64,000 bases of DNA from NCBI RefSeq assembly GCF_900460245.1, contig NZ_UHIP01000001.1, positions 1,798,001 to 1,862,000 of the forward strand. Reading direction: 5' to 3'. The notes beneath the pieces are model-generated. The model was not told the origin of the DNA and searched no databases. It was given only the letters and a program-made list of their open reading frames with translations. A program made the position numbers and the translations under genes. Source of the DNA: Vibrio fluvialis (GTDB lineage: Bacteria > Pseudomonadota > Gammaproteobacteria > Enterobacterales > Vibrionaceae). Of the stretch, positions 1-9,079 are shown piece by piece. Positions within the stretch are counted from its first letter, which is position 1; each line of letters starts with the position of its first letter.

Positions 1-1
1 A

Positions 2-379
2 CGTAAATTTGGCATTAAACCGATCTTCATCGCCCCGCCAACCGCAAGCGACGAAACGCTTAAAGATGTGGCAGAGCTGGGAGGCGGTTACACTTACCTG
101 CTGTCTCGTGCTGGTGTGACAGGTGCGGAAACCAAAGCAAACATGCCTGTGACAACCCAATTGGACAAGCTGACTCAATACAATGCACCGCCTTCACTGC
201 TGGGTTTTGGTATTTCAGAACCCGAACAGGTGAAACAGGCGATTGCGTCGGGTGCTGCGGGCGCCATTTCTGGCTCAGCCGTCGTTAAAATCATCGAATC
301 CAATCAAGATAACTTTGATGAAATGTTAAATAAGCTGGCACAATTCACGCAAAAAATGAAAGCAGCCACGCACAAATAA
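2..379 (+). CDS. trpA: tryptophan synthase alpha chain, C-terminal part
   Basis: This is the 3' end of trpA; the gene starts before the window. TrpA cleaves indole-3-glycerol phosphate to indole and glyceraldehyde 3-phosphate in the last step of tryptophan synthesis, in complex with TrpB in the cytosol. The visible part carries family landmarks: IAPPTASDE early on, the loop around SRAGVTGAE, the strand LGFGIS followed by EPEQVKQAI, and the phosphate-binding [15 protein letters not shown] near the end. The reading frame is open from base 2. A strong hairpin with a T run follows the stop, so this is the end of the trp operon. The identity is secure; only the truncation limits it. Confidence 0.96.
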   Translation, partial: RKFGIKPIFIAPPTASDETLKDVAELGGGYTYLLSRAGVTGAETKANMPVTTQLDKLTQYNAPPSLLGFGISEPEQVKQAIASGAAGAISGSAVVKIIESNQDNFDEMLNKLAQFTQKMKAATHK

Positions 380-395
380 TCCTCCCCCAATATGT

Positions 396-436
396 GTTCG
401 GTTTCTTAATTCGCTAAGAAATCGAACATTTTTTTA
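396..436 (+). terminator. Rho-independent terminator after trpA
   Basis: A long stem pairs GTTCGGTTTCTTA with TAAGAAATCGAAC around a six-base loop, and is followed by a run of T. One wobble or mismatch sits in the stem. It lies 16 bases after the trpA stop and closes the trp operon. Confidence 0.85.
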
Positions 437-697
437 ACAACCATCCCCTCTCTTTATTCATTTGCCTGGCACACAAAAACTGCGCTTCTTATTGTCAAAA
501 CCAATAGCAAACGTTTTCCTTTGAACAAAAATCCATCACACGTCAATGAAATAGCATTTCTACTGAGAATTCACTCGATTCACATATTGCCAATTGTGAA
601 AGATAAGTGTAAAAAGCGAGGGCAATATATTTACCCATCGAACAACAAATGTTCAGTGAGTATCACTGGAAGTTTACATTTTATTAGCACAGAGGTT
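437..697 (+). other. intergenic leader upstream of the symporter
   Basis: About 260 bases between the trpA terminator and the symporter start. An open frame runs in phase with the symporter from base 521, but its translation has no signal or family resemblance and contains many Lys, Asn and Cys codons, so I treat it as 5' non-coding sequence. A stretch TTGTGAAAGATAAGTGT near 594 is at best half of a CRP site. I see no clear promoter. Confidence 0.5.
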
Positions 698-1957
698 ATG
701 GAAGTGTTAAAGGAAAAGAATTTACTAAGCAACATCGGCGTACAAGTCGTTATTGCCATGATCGTTGGTACTGCAGTCGGTGCCAGCATGGGCCACGATG
801 CTGCGATGTTTGCACCTCTTGGCGCCATCTTCATTAACTTAATCAAGATGCTGGTGATTCCACTGGTTGCCGTTGCCCTGATTTCAGGTGCTGCAGGTCT
901 GGGTAACAGCCAATCTGCGGGCAAAGTGGGCTTCGTGACTCTGAGTTACTTTGCTGTGACTTCTGCTCTGGCAGTCGCACTGGCTCTGGTCATGGGTTCA
1001 GTATTCCAACCAGGTCTGGGCATCGACGTGTCTGGCGTGGAAGGCATGTTCTCATCAGAATACGCGTCAAAAGGTGAACTCCCAACTTTCTGGGCAACCA
1101 TCATTGGTATGATCCCAACCAACGTTTTCCAGTCACTGAACGATGCAAACATTCTGCAAATCCTGGTGTTCTGTCTGTTCCTGGGCGTTGCAATTTCAAA
1201 ACAGCCTAAAGACAAGCGCGATCCTGTGATCAACGGCGTAAACACGATTGTTGATTCAATGGTGTGGATGATCAACAAAGTGATGGTCATCGCTCCTATC
1301 GGTGTGTTCGGCCTGATGGCAGAAGCAGTAGGTACGTTCGGTTTCGGCGCTCTGATGGTCGTATTCAAGCTGTTCGTCGTTTACGTTGCAGCAATCCTGA
1401 TTTTCGGCTTCGTTGCTTACCCACTGATGATTCAACTGTTCACCAAAACATCGGCGAAGAAATTTATTCTGGCGATGAAAAAGCCTCAGGCTGTGGCACT
1501 GTCAACAGCATCATCAATGGCGACCCTGCCTGTCACTATGGACACGGTTGAGCACGATCTGGGTGTACGCAACTCTACAGCGTCATTCGTTCTGCCACTG
1601 GGTGCGACTATTAACATGTCCGGTAACGCGATTTACTACGGTCTGGTTGCGATCTTCTTCGCTCAGCTGTTCAACATCGACCTGAGCATGGGCGCATACG
1701 CCGCGATCATCGTAACAGCTACACTGGGTGCAGTAGGTCAAGCGGGTGTACCGGGGCCATCATTCCTGGTTGTTGCGGTACTTCTGGCGGCTGGTATTCC
1801 AATCGAAGGTCTGCCGCTGCTGTTCGCTCTGGACCGTATCTTTGACATGATTCGTACTGCTCTGAACATCACGGGTGATGCCGCGTGTGCAGTGATTGTC
1901 GATTCACTGATCAAAGAAGAAGTGGCTGAGAAAGAGTACAAAAATCAGCAAGCGTAA
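698..1957 (+). CDS. dicarboxylate/amino acid:cation symporter (DAACS family)
   Basis: A 419-residue inner-membrane transporter of the GltP/DctA/SstT superfamily, which couples uptake of glutamate, aspartate or C4-dicarboxylates to Na+ or H+. The start at 698 follows AGAGG closely and gives the usual short hydrophilic N-terminus before the first helix. Visible family features are the serine-rich hairpin ALSTASSMATLP with VEHDLGV, the helix motif GATINMSGNAIYYGL, the second hairpin GQAGVPGPSF, and the C-terminal DRIFDMIRTALNITGDAACAV block that holds the substrate-binding Asp and Asn. The gene stands alone between two terminators. Substrate choice cannot be read from sequence alone. Confidence 0.9.
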   Translation: MEVLKEKNLLSNIGVQVVIAMIVGTAVGASMGHDAAMFAPLGAIFINLIKMLVIPLVAVALISGAAGLGNSQSAGKVGFVTLSYFAVTSALAVALALVMGSVFQPGLGIDVSGVEGMFSSEYASKGELPTFWATIIGMIPTNVFQSLNDANILQILVFCLFLGVAISKQPKDKRDPVINGVNTIVDSMVWMINKVMVIAPIGVFGLMAEAVGTFGFGALMVVFKLFVVYVAAILIFGFVAYPLMIQLFTKTSAKKFILAMKKPQAVALSTASSMATLPVTMDTVEHDLGVRNSTASFVLPLGATINMSGNAIYYGLVAIFFAQLFNIDLSMGAYAAIIVTATLGAVGQAGVPGPSFLVVAVLLAAGIPIEGLPLLFALDRIFDMIRTALNITGDAACAVIVDSLIKEEVAEKEYKNQQA

Positions 1958-1977
1958 TCGCTTTTCGCTTTCAAAAG

Positions 1978-2000
1978 GCCGCCTTCAGGGCGGCTTTTTT
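1978..2000 (+). terminator. Rho-independent terminator after the symporter
   Basis: Stem GCCGCC / GGCGGC with loop TTCAG followed by TTTTTT, starting 20 bases after the stop. Confidence 0.9.
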
Positions 2001-2097
2001 ATTGGTGCCGCTTCTGCTTCCTCATCGTGACTGTGCCGTATAAAGAGAACAACCAAGCAGAATTTGGCTGCAGCGGCCAAAGTAAGGAGTGACCATC

Positions 2098-2349
2098 ATG
2101 ACAATGCAGCGCCATATTTACTATAGCCTGATCCACCACGGCATCGAGACTTTGCTGCAAGAGCGTATGGGACATTTTGACGAAGCGGCCTATCACCGCA
2201 CTTTACGCACCATGACTGGCAAATCCAGTTGTTTTAATTTATCCGACGATGAATTGGACCTACTGGTCGAAAACCTGATGGCAGAAGGCTACTTAGAGGA
2301 CATGAAGCATGCGATTCCTACGTTGGAGAACCAACACTGTGATCGATAA
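2098..2349 (+). CDS. small hypothetical protein
   Basis: An 83-residue soluble acidic protein, beginning MTMQRHIYYSLIHHG. I do not recognise a named domain; the pattern of a helical region (IETLLQERMGHFDEAAYHRTL), a central SSCFNLSDDELDLLVENLMAEGYLED segment and a short tail suggests a small all-helical regulator-like fold. The ATG at 2098 has AGGAG eight bases upstream; a GTG at 2089 overlaps that ribosome-binding site and is less likely. It lies between a terminator and yciB, 87 bases before yciB, so it may be cotranscribed with it. Confidence 0.7.
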   Translation: MTMQRHIYYSLIHHGIETLLQERMGHFDEAAYHRTLRTMTGKSSCFNLSDDELDLLVENLMAEGYLEDMKHAIPTLENQHCDR

Positions 2350-2436
2350 ATTTGTTTCAAATTATCATTTACTGTTTAGCTGACAGTCTTATTTGGTTAG
2401 ACTGTCGGCACGCTATTATTTGGACGTATCTACACA

Positions 2437-2982
2437 ATGAAACAACTGCTCGACTTCATCCCGCTCATCATCTTCTTTGCTTTGTTCAAGTTCTACGATA
2501 TTTACGTCGCGACGGGCGCTCTGATTGCAGCCACTGCAGTTCAGGTCGCAGTAACGTATTTCATGTTCAAAAAAGTCGAAAAAATGCAGCTCATCACCTT
2601 TGTACTGGTAGCAGTGTTTGGTGGCATGACCATTTTTCTTCACGACGACAACTTCATTAAATGGAAAGTGACCATTGTTTACGTCATCTTCGCACTGGGT
2701 CTGACTATCAGCCACATGATGGGTAAATCTGCCATCAAAGGCATGTTGGGCAAAGAGATCACTCTGCCTGAAACGGTGTGGGCTAAGGTCAACTGGGCCT
2801 GGGTTGGTTTCTTCTCGGTTTGCGCGGTACTCAATATTTACATCGCCTATCAGCTTCCGCTGGATGTGTGGGTGAACTTCAAAGTGTTTGGCCTGCTGGC
2901 TGCCACGTTCGCTTATACCCTGCTCACGGGCATCTACATCTACAAGCATCTGCCAAAAGAGCAAAAAAACTCCGGTGAATAA
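2437..2982 (+). CDS. yciB: inner-membrane septation protein A family, YciB
   Basis: A 181-residue polytopic inner-membrane protein of the YciB (IspZ) family, which in Escherichia coli interacts with the elongation and division machinery and affects envelope integrity. The N-terminal [18 protein letters not shown] and the following [13 protein letters not shown] are typical, as are the conserved segment [18 protein letters not shown] and the closing helix WVNFKVFG. Five or so hydrophobic segments are visible and the length is normal. It is followed at short distance by a terminator and by yciA; the order yciB-yciA-yciI is conserved in related bacteria. Confidence 0.93.
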   Translation: MKQLLDFIPLIIFFALFKFYDIYVATGALIAATAVQVAVTYFMFKKVEKMQLITFVLVAVFGGMTIFLHDDNFIKWKVTIVYVIFALGLTISHMMGKSAIKGMLGKEITLPETVWAKVNWAWVGFFSVCAVLNIYIAYQLPLDVWVNFKVFGLLAATFAYTLLTGIYIYKHLPKEQKNSGE

Positions 2983-3049
2983 CCAGTCATCCGAGCACTC
3001 AAAGATGAATTGGTGACGAAATTATTGTTATAATTCGGCCCTCTTTTTT

Positions 3050-3078
3050 ACAGCGACCACTTTGGTCGCTGTTTTGTT
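3050..3078 (+). terminator. hairpin terminator between yciB and yciA
   Basis: Stem ACAGCGACCA / TGGTCGCTGT with a three-base loop, followed by TTTTGTTTG. The T run is interrupted, so read-through into yciA is possible. Confidence 0.7.
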
Positions 3079-3096
3079 TGTAGTGGATGTCAAAAC

Positions 3097-3498
3097 ATGA
3101 ATCAGGAAGTGAACTCACCACGAGGTCAACTCTTACTGCGTACACTGGCCATGCCAGCGGACACCAATGCCAATGGCGATATCTTCGGTGGCTGGATTAT
3201 GTCGCAGCTCGATCTCGCCGGCGGTATTCTGGCTAAAGAAATCTCCTGCGGCCGTATCGTCACGGTATCTGTCTCCAGCATTACGTTTAAGAAACCCGTC
3301 AAAGTCGGCGACGTTGTGTGCTGCTATGGCGAATGCACCAAAATCGGCCGCACGTCGATGTCAATTAATCTGGAAGTTTGGGTCAAACCTATCAAAGAAG
3401 ATGGCGTGTTAGATCGCTTTCAGGTGTGTGAAGCGACCTTCAACTACGTGGCAATTGATGCCGATGGCCGCCCAAGACCGATTAAGCAGGGTAGCTGA
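3097..3498 (+). CDS. yciA: acyl-CoA thioester hydrolase YciA
   Basis: A 133-residue hot-dog-fold acyl-CoA thioesterase, which hydrolyses a broad range of acyl-CoAs in the cytosol and is thought to recycle CoA. The diagnostic motif is MPADTNANGDIFGGWIMSQLDLAGGI, containing the catalytic Asp and the conserved Asn-Gly-Asp-Ile-Phe-Gly-Gly core; the segment VSSITFKKPVKVGDVV is the family's second strand pair. Length and start are normal, with no strong ribosome-binding site before the ATG. It sits between yciB and yciI. Confidence 0.93.
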   Translation: MNQEVNSPRGQLLLRTLAMPADTNANGDIFGGWIMSQLDLAGGILAKEISCGRIVTVSVSSITFKKPVKVGDVVCCYGECTKIGRTSMSINLEVWVKPIKEDGVLDRFQVCEATFNYVAIDADGRPRPIKQGS

Positions 3499-3591
3499 TC
3501 ACAGAAATATACGTTTTGGGCTTTAAAAGTCGCTCTGTTTCAGTACATTAAGGCCTACACTTACTGTTAAGAAATCAATAAGGATATCAAT

Positions 3592-3888
3592 ATGTGGTAC
3601 GTCATCTTTTCTCAGGATGTTGAAAACTCGCTTGAAAAACGCATGAGCGTTCGCCCTGCTCACCTTGAGCGTCTGCAAGCACTGCAAGATGAAGGCCGCC
3701 TGTTGACCGCAGGTCCGATGCCAGCGATCGACTCAGACAATCCGGGCGAAGCAGGTTTTACCGGTTCAACCGTGATTGCAGAATTCAACTCGCTGGAAGA
3801 GGCTCAGACATGGGCGGACGCGGATCCTTATGTGGGCGCTGGCGTATACGCAAACGTGATTGTTAAACCTTTCAAAAAAGTATTCTGA
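3592..3888 (+). CDS. yciI: YciI family protein
   Basis: A 98-residue small cytosolic protein of the YciI/YCII ferredoxin-like alpha-beta family. Typical features are the N-terminal [12 protein letters not shown] strand, the conserved [11 protein letters not shown] helix with its His, the segment [11 protein letters not shown], and [18 protein letters not shown] near the end. Members have been proposed to be enzymes, but the physiological reaction of this one is not known. It is preceded by AAGGAT and ends two bases before aspS, which points to translational coupling with that gene. Confidence 0.9.
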   Translation: MWYVIFSQDVENSLEKRMSVRPAHLERLQALQDEGRLLTAGPMPAIDSDNPGEAGFTGSTVIAEFNSLEEAQTWADADPYVGAGVYANVIVKPFKKVF

Positions 3889-3889
3889 T

Positions 3890-4279
3890 ATGAAAAAGTC
3901 ATCTTTGGGTCTGGCACTTCTCTCTCTCGCAGTTCTGGCTGGTTGTAGTGCCAACGCCGAACGCGAGAAAAATCTGGAGCTGCTTGCTGCCAACCGAGCC
4001 AGCATTCTGAGTTCAGAGCTTCCGCTGGAATACGGCCCGCTCAACATCATGCGTGCCAATGCCAAAGGCAGTACGATTGAACTGATGATGGTCTACAACA
4101 CCGACCATCAGGGCGCGAAGCCTATTGATCAAGTGCTGAAAAACAGCATTCATTCTTTCTGTAACAATTCCGATGTCCGCGCCAATTTGGATGTCGGTGT
4201 GGGTTACCGAATCAAAATGCGCAATACCCGTGGCCAGTTGATGGTTGACCAGATGGTGACTAAAGAAGACTGCAAATAA
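3890..4279 (+). CDS. aspS: type II secretion pilotin lipoprotein, AspS/GspS-beta type
   Basis: A 129-residue lipoprotein. The start at 3890 gives a classical signal MKKSSLGLALLSLAVLAGCS with a lipobox LAGC; a start further upstream in frame would bury the signal. The mature part contains Asn-Arg-Ala-Ser and a stretch TIELMMVYN, two cysteines (in HSFCNNS and near the end in KEDCK) that could form the disulfide known in AspS. In V. cholerae AspS is the pilotin that carries the secretin EpsD to the outer membrane, and it also lies beside metE rather than in the eps cluster. That neighbourhood is preserved here. The gene follows yciI by one base. The assignment rests on sequence character plus this synteny. 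Confidence 0.8.
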   Translation: MKKSSLGLALLSLAVLAGCSANAEREKNLELLAANRASILSSELPLEYGPLNIMRANAKGSTIELMMVYNTDHQGAKPIDQVLKNSIHSFCNNSDVRANLDVGVGYRIKMRNTRGQLMVDQMVTKEDCK

Positions 4280-4325
4280 ATCTCACGGGCGCTTCCCGCT
4301 TGTGATTTGCAAGACTCAGCAACAC

Positions 4326-4350
4326 AAAAAGGCCTCATTTGAGGCCTTTT
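4326..4350. terminator. bidirectional terminator between aspS and metE
   Basis: AAAAAGGCCTC / GAGGCCTTTT around a short ATTT loop. The symmetric A and T runs let it serve both convergent genes. Confidence 0.88.
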
Positions 4351-4371
4351 CTATTCGTGGAACGTTGATTT

Positions 4372-6660
4372 TTACGCAGGTTGCAACTCTTTACGTAGTG
4401 CTTTGGCCGCCAGAACCAGGTTGGTCAGCGCCGCTTCCACTTCGGGCCAGTTGCGGGTTTTCAGGCCACAATCCGGGTTGACCCACAGGCGCTCCGCCGG
4501 AATTTTCTCCGCAGCTTTGCGCAGTAAATCTTCAATCCACTCCTGAGCCGGAATGTTTGGCGAGTGAATGTCATACACTCCCGGACCGATTTCGTTCGGA
4601 TAATTGAACTCTTCGAATGCTTTCAACAGCTCCATATTGGAGCGTGACGTTTCAATGGTAATCACGTCTGCATCCAGCGCCGCGACTGATTCAATGATTT
4701 CATTGAATTCGCTGTAACACATATGCGTGTGAATCTGCGTTTCCGGGCGGGCGCTCGCGGCGGAAATCTTAAACGCTTCGACTGCCCAATTGAGATAGGT
4801 TTGGTGATCACGTTTTTTCAAAGGCAAACCTTCACGAATCGCTGGCTCATCAATCTGAATGATGTTGATACCAGCATCTTGCAGATCCGAGACTTCATCA
4901 CGCAGCGCCAACGCCAGTTGCTGCGCAATCTGTTTACGGGAAATGTCTTCGCGCGGGAAGGTCCAGCACAGAATTGTCACCGGGCCGGTCAGCATGCCTT
5001 TCATCTGTTTCGAAGTCAGCGACTGCGCGTAGGTTGACCACGAGACCGTGATCGGCTGCTCGCGTTCAATATCAGCCACCACAATCGCGGGTTTTACGCA
5101 ACGTGAACCGTAGCTCTGTACCCAACCAAATTGCGTGGTTTGAAAACCCGCCAGATTCTCAGCAAAGTATTCCACCATGTCGTTGCGTTCTGCTTCTCCG
5201 TGCACCAGCACGTCCAGATCCAACGCTTCCTGACGTTTAACCGCATCGGCAATATGCCCTTTCAACGCCGTGATGTATTCCGCTTCCGACAATTTACCCT
5301 GACGGTAGGCGCTGCGCTGCGTGCGGATTTCACCCGTTTGTGGGAAAGAACCGATGGTTGTGGTCGGTAAAAATGGTAAGCCCAGCACTTCTGCCTGATG
5401 GTGTGCACGCTCGGCGTAAGGCGCGCTGCGCTGCGCCAAAGCATCCGTAATTTGATTCAGCCTTGCTTGAACCTGTGGTTTGTTCACGTGAGTCGCGGTT
5501 TTACGCGCGGCAATCGGCTGGCTGTAGGTATCACAAGCCAGAATCGCAGCCTGATCGCCATCCAGCGCACGACCGAGCAGTGCCACTTCGGTCACTTTCT
5601 GCTTGGCAAATGCAAACCAGCTGCGCACTTCTTCCGACAGATTTTGCTCCAATTCCAGATCGACCGGACTGTGCAACAACGAGCAAGAGCTTGCCACCCA
5701 AAGGCGCTCGCCCAGCTCGGCTTTGACGGGTTCCAGTTTGTGCAGCAGCGTACTCAAATCCGCGCGCCACACATTTCGGCCGTTGACCACACCAGCCGAC
5801 AAGACCCAGTTTTTCGGCAGTTTGGCGAGCACCTCATCCAATTGCTCTGGCGCCGCAGATAAATCAATATGCAGACCGTTCACCGGCAGTTGAATGACTT
5901 TGTCCAGTGTGTCCTGCACTGAATCAAAATAGGTGGTCAGCAGCAGCTTCACGTCGCCCTGAATCACCTGATACGCCAGCTTGAACGCATCCTGCCAAGT
6001 TTGATCCAGTTCCAGAGAAAGAATCGGTTCGTCGATTTGTACCCAGGTTACGCCCTGCTTCGCCAGTTTTGCCAGAATCGCCTGATACGCAGTCAGAAGA
6101 CGCGGTAACAATGTCAGACGGTCAAAATCCTCTTCCACCTCTTTACCCAGATACAGGTAGCTGACCGGGCCAAGCAGTACAGGTTTGACGTCAAAACCAC
6201 TCTTGGCCGCTTCGTTCACCTCTTCAAACAGTTGCGGCCAGCTCACTTCAAAACTGTCGTCTCGGCTGAATTCCGGCACGATGTAGTGGTAGTTAGTATT
6301 GAACCACTTGGTCATGTCCGACGCTGCGCTGCCACTGCAACCGCAGCTGTTTTGCGACTGGCCGCGACCCACACGAAACAGCGTATCTAAGTCTGGAAAT
6401 CCATGTTGATGACGTTTCGGTACATGTCCCAGCAATAGGGTGGTCGTCAACACATGGTCGTACCATGCAAAGTCGCCGGCGGTGGCAAAGCTCAGACCCG
6501 CTTCTTTTTGCAGCGTCCAGTTACGCTGACGAATATCACGACCAACGGTCTGAAGTTCTGCCTGATTGATTTCGCCGCGCCAGTATTTTTCCAGCGCAAA
6601 TTTCAGTTCACGTTTTTCGCCGATACGTGGGTAGCCGAGGATGTGTGTAGTAGTCGCCAT
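4372..6660 (-). CDS. metE: cobalamin-independent methionine synthase
   Basis: A 762-residue cytosolic enzyme that transfers the methyl group of 5-methyltetrahydropteroyl-triglutamate to homocysteine. The start [14 protein letters not shown] at 6660 has AAGGA eight bases upstream; a start seven codons earlier would overlap that site. N-terminal barrel: [12 protein letters not shown] and [12 protein letters not shown]-terminal barrel: [25 protein letters not shown], and the zinc ligands in [10 protein letters not shown] (His, Cys), IETSRSNME (Glu) and NPDCGLKTR (Cys). A CGC motif at residues 106-108 replaces the usual Cys-free loop. It is divergent from metR, with MetJ-like boxes between, so MetR activation and MetJ repression are expected. 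Confidence 0.97.
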   Translation of the reverse strand: MATTTHILGYPRIGEKRELKFALEKYWRGEINQAELQTVGRDIRQRNWTLQKEAGLSFATAGDFAWYDHVLTTTLLLGHVPKRHQHGFPDLDTLFRVGRGQSQNSCGCSGSAASDMTKWFNTNYHYIVPEFSRDDSFEVSWPQLFEEVNEAAKSGFDVKPVLLGPVSYLYLGKEVEEDFDRLTLLPRLLTAYQAILAKLAKQGVTWVQIDEPILSLELDQTWQDAFKLAYQVIQGDVKLLLTTYFDSVQDTLDKVIQLPVNGLHIDLSAAPEQLDEVLAKLPKNWVLSAGVVNGRNVWRADLSTLLHKLEPVKAELGERLWVASSCSLLHSPVDLELEQNLSEEVRSWFAFAKQKVTEVALLGRALDGDQAAILACDTYSQPIAARKTATHVNKPQVQARLNQITDALAQRSAPYAERAHHQAEVLGLPFLPTTTIGSFPQTGEIRTQRSAYRQGKLSEAEYITALKGHIADAVKRQEALDLDVLVHGEAERNDMVEYFAENLAGFQTTQFGWVQSYGSRCVKPAIVVADIEREQPITVSWSTYAQSLTSKQMKGMLTGPVTILCWTFPREDISRKQIAQQLALALRDEVSDLQDAGINIIQIDEPAIREGLPLKKRDHQTYLNWAVEAFKISAASARPETQIHTHMCYSEFNEIIESVAALDADVITIETSRSNMELLKAFEEFNYPNEIGPGVYDIHSPNIPAQEWIEDLLRKAAEKIPAERLWVNPDCGLKTRNWPEVEAALTNLVLAAKALRKELQPA

Positions 6661-6718
6661 AGCCTGATTCCTTATTGTCATTAATTGAGTCAGACATCCC
6701 TGTGCTTAAATCAATCAA

Positions 6719-6734
6719 GATGTCTGGATGGCTA
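6719..6734 (-). promoter_or_regulatory. tandem MetJ boxes in the metE leader
   Basis: AGATGTCT followed directly by GGATGGCT, close to two copies of the met box AGACGTCT. It lies 59 bases before the metE start; a third partial box AGACATCC is at 6692. Confidence 0.6.
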
Positions 6735-6839
6735 AACTATCTCGCTCGACTGACGTTTACTCAACATCCAAATATTCAACTTGTTTATTAAAAATATTCA
6801 TGGTGCACTGGCTGTGATTCGTAAACACTCACAACAAAT

Positions 6840-6855
6840 AGACGTCTAGATGTTT
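6840..6855 (+). promoter_or_regulatory. tandem MetJ boxes near metR
   Basis: A perfect met box AGACGTCT abuts AGATGTTT. MetJ binds tandem eight-base boxes with S-adenosylmethionine as corepressor. The site is 70 bases before the metR start and could control both divergent genes. Confidence 0.72.
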
Positions 6856-6924
6856 ACAGCTCCAAAAAATCGGCGTACTTTAAATAAAAATTCATGTTGG
6901 CCCAGGGAAAGATGAGGAGAACTC

Positions 6925-7836
6925 ATGATAGAGCTCAAACACTTGCGAACGTTAGTTTCATTGCGCGACACCGGCTCGCTGACTTCCACCGCCACCGCGT
7001 TGCACTTAACTCAGTCTGCGCTCTCTCATCAGATTAAAGATTTAGAAGCCCGCATTGGCGGTCAGCTGTTTCTGCGCAAAACCCGTCCGGTACGCTTTAC
7101 TTCCGAAGGTGACATTTTACTGAAGTTGGCAGATGACATTCTGCCAAAGCTAGCCAAAGCAGAAAACGAGCTGGCGAGCTTAAAAGAGGATGTGAACGGA
7201 CGCCTGCACATGGCGATTGAGTGCCACTCCTGCTTCCAGTGGCTGATGCCGGCGCTACGTGAATATCAGATTTCCTGGCCAAGTGTGGCGCTGGATTTCT
7301 CATCCGGTTTTGGCTTTGAACCCCTGCCCGCTCTGTTAGCGGGTGAGCTCGATCTGGTCATCACCTCTGATATTCTGCCGCGCTCTGAAGTGCATTATGA
7401 GCCGCTGTTTGATTTTGAAATGCGTTTGATCACCGCAACCAATCATCCGCTGGCGGAAAAAAGCGTGATTACTCCGCAGGATCTGGCGGGGCAAACCATG
7501 CTCAGTTATCCGGTGCAAAAGCAACGTCTCGATGTGGTGAAGCACTTTTTGCAACCAGCCGGAGTGGAACCAGCTAAATGGAAACAGGCAGATAATACGC
7601 TGATGTTGGTGCAGATGGTGTCGGCGGGATTGGGGGTAGCGGCCTTGCCAAACTGGGCTATCAGTGAATTCTCCCGTCAGGGACTTATCACCAGCAAACC
7701 GCTGGGGAAAGGTTTATGGCGCCGCCTGTTTGCTGCCACGCGTAACAGTGAAAAAGATAAGCGCTATCTGCAGGCTTTCTTTGCCACGGCGCGCCAGCAA
7801 TGTAAAAGCCACCTTGACGGAATCAAGATGGCTTAA
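6925..7836 (+). CDS. metR: LysR-family activator of methionine genes
   Basis: A 303-residue LysR-type transcription factor. The helix-turn-helix is at the N-terminus: LKHLRTLVSLRDTGSLTSTATALHLTQSALSHQIKDLEARIGGQLFLRK. The rest is the periplasmic-binding-protein-like effector domain, which in MetR senses homocysteine. The sequence has the MetR signature IECHSCFQWLMPALREYQ and continues SWPSVALDF. The ATG has GAGGAG seven bases upstream. Divergent metE is the expected target. The stop is five bases before that of the convergent small gene. Confidence 0.95.
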   Translation: MIELKHLRTLVSLRDTGSLTSTATALHLTQSALSHQIKDLEARIGGQLFLRKTRPVRFTSEGDILLKLADDILPKLAKAENELASLKEDVNGRLHMAIECHSCFQWLMPALREYQISWPSVALDFSSGFGFEPLPALLAGELDLVITSDILPRSEVHYEPLFDFEMRLITATNHPLAEKSVITPQDLAGQTMLSYPVQKQRLDVVKHFLQPAGVEPAKWKQADNTLMLVQMVSAGLGVAALPNWAISEFSRQGLITSKPLGKGLWRRLFAATRNSEKDKRYLQAFFATARQQCKSHLDGIKMA

Positions 7837-7841
7837 TCTTT

Positions 7842-8042
7842 CTATCGTTCGACAGATTTAAACTGGTTGGTAAGCGGATCGTACTGAAAACCCAGTCCGC
7901 TCAGCTTATCCACCACATGATCCATATCCATTTCGTAAGTGACCACCAGCTCGTCAAAACTGTCACACTCCAGACGCAGTTTTTCGTTCACAATGCCCAG
8001 CAAAATCACACTGTCCAACTTACCGACGTTACTCAGATCCAT
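7842..8042 (-). CDS. DUF4250 family small protein
   Basis: A 66-residue protein whose pattern, MDLSNVGKLDSVILLGIVNEKLR then a short helix with DMDHVVDKLSGLGFQYDPLTNQFK, matches the DUF4250 family as I remember it (bacterial proteins of about 60 residues, function unknown). AAGGAG precedes the ATG by seven bases. It is convergent with metR, with almost no gap. Confidence 0.75.
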   Translation of the reverse strand: MDLSNVGKLDSVILLGIVNEKLRLECDSFDELVVTYEMDMDHVVDKLSGLGFQYDPLTNQFKSVER

Positions 8043-8124
8043 CTCCGTGCTCCTTCTTTCGAAACGCTTTCATTAAGCTTAGTTCGAAATTGACACCTGA
8101 ACCGTGATTTTGCTCTAGCCACAC

Positions 8125-8149
8125 AAAAACGGCGCTTAGCGCCGTTTTC
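8125..8149 (-). terminator. terminator after the 246-residue membrane protein
   Basis: AAAACGGCGC TTA GCGCCGTTTT, symmetric, eight bases after the stop of the minus-strand gene. Confidence 0.85.
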
Positions 8150-8156
8150 TCGACAG

Positions 8157-8897
8157 TTACATCAGATACAAACCGTGAAAACCCGTCGCAGCGGCCAGCA
8201 TCAGCAGTTGCGCCACTGCCAGTTGCACTTTATCTACCGTTTTGGACATCATGATGTGCCAACACCAGACAATAATGCCTGCCACCATCAGGGCGAAACT
8301 GATCAGCAGCGGTTGGGTCAGCGACGCCAATAGTTCCGGATCAAGACGATGGGCAAACGGCACCACACACAAAGTGGTGAGCATTGCAGCCAGAATGCCC
8401 GCCACTGGCAAAATGCGGTGAAACGCCTGCAGACGCGTGCGAGCAATGGTCAATAATAGGTGCGCAAACATCGCGCCTAGCATGGCCACCATCGCGAGAA
8501 TTGACAGTGATGCGGCCCAGTTTGGCGCTTCCCCCATCAAAATCGCGACATAAGCAATCGACAAACCGTTGGCCAGATACAACACCCACAAAGGACCTTC
8601 ATCACGAGTCTTTTTAGTTTGCACTTGCGAATAGAAATAAAAGATCGCCGCAACGATCATAAACGCTTCAATTTTGACCGATGCCACCGCCAACCAGAGC
8701 ACACCGATAGCGGGTAACACCTTGTGAATACGGCCACGCTGGCCCGGGCAGATTTCCCCTTTGACCAGAACCAAGGTCAGGATGATTTGTGCTCCCAGTA
8801 ACATCGGAGCAAAAACAGAAAGCAGTGAATAAAGCATAAATCCAACAATTAATGGCAATAAAAACTGGCGCGATAATAGCAAACTCCGCCAGCGCAT
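8157..8897 (-). CDS. inner-membrane protein of unknown function
   Basis: A 246-residue protein with about seven hydrophobic segments, e.g. FLLPLIVGFMLYSLLSVF, AQIILTLVLV, VLPAIGVLWLAVASV, FMIVAAIFYFY, LSILAMVAMLGAMFAHLLL and a C-terminal LAVAQLLMLAAATGFHGLYLM. I do not recognise the family. It contains short charged loops (KTRDEGP, ARTRLQAFHR). The start codon is preceded only by a weak AGG, so the true start may differ slightly. Its own terminator follows. A role in transport or as a membrane anchor is possible, but nothing in the sequence shows it. Confidence 0.8.
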   Translation of the reverse strand: MRWRSLLLSRQFLLPLIVGFMLYSLLSVFAPMLLGAQIILTLVLVKGEICPGQRGRIHKVLPAIGVLWLAVASVKIEAFMIVAAIFYFYSQVQTKKTRDEGPLWVLYLANGLSIAYVAILMGEAPNWAASLSILAMVAMLGAMFAHLLLTIARTRLQAFHRILPVAGILAAMLTTLCVVPFAHRLDPELLASLTQPLLISFALMVAGIIVWCWHIMMSKTVDKVQLAVAQLLMLAAATGFHGLYLM

Positions 8898-9079
8898 GCC
8901 TAGAGCATGTTGTCACGCACAGTTTGACGTTCACATTTCATCATCCGTGACTACAAAAATATAACAAACTTAATGCATATGAGTAGATAGCACGCATTTT
9001 CCCGCTAAATTGGTTTTAAATATTTAATAAATCATATGGATAGGTATATAGTGGCGCAAAAACAAGAACAGAGGTTGTT

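Noticed and set aside
590..615. CRP site before the symporter
   Set aside because: TTGTGA is present but the second half-site is missing.
521..697. N-terminal extension of 59 codons before the symporter
   Set aside because: The translation has no hydrophobic or family character; the ATG at 698 has a ribosome-binding site and the usual N-terminus.
2352..2660. 102-codon frame overlapping the start of yciB
   Set aside because: It covers yciB in another frame and has no support as protein.
5398..5862. 154-codon plus-strand frame within metE
   Set aside because: Antisense of metE; high Arg content, no start signal.
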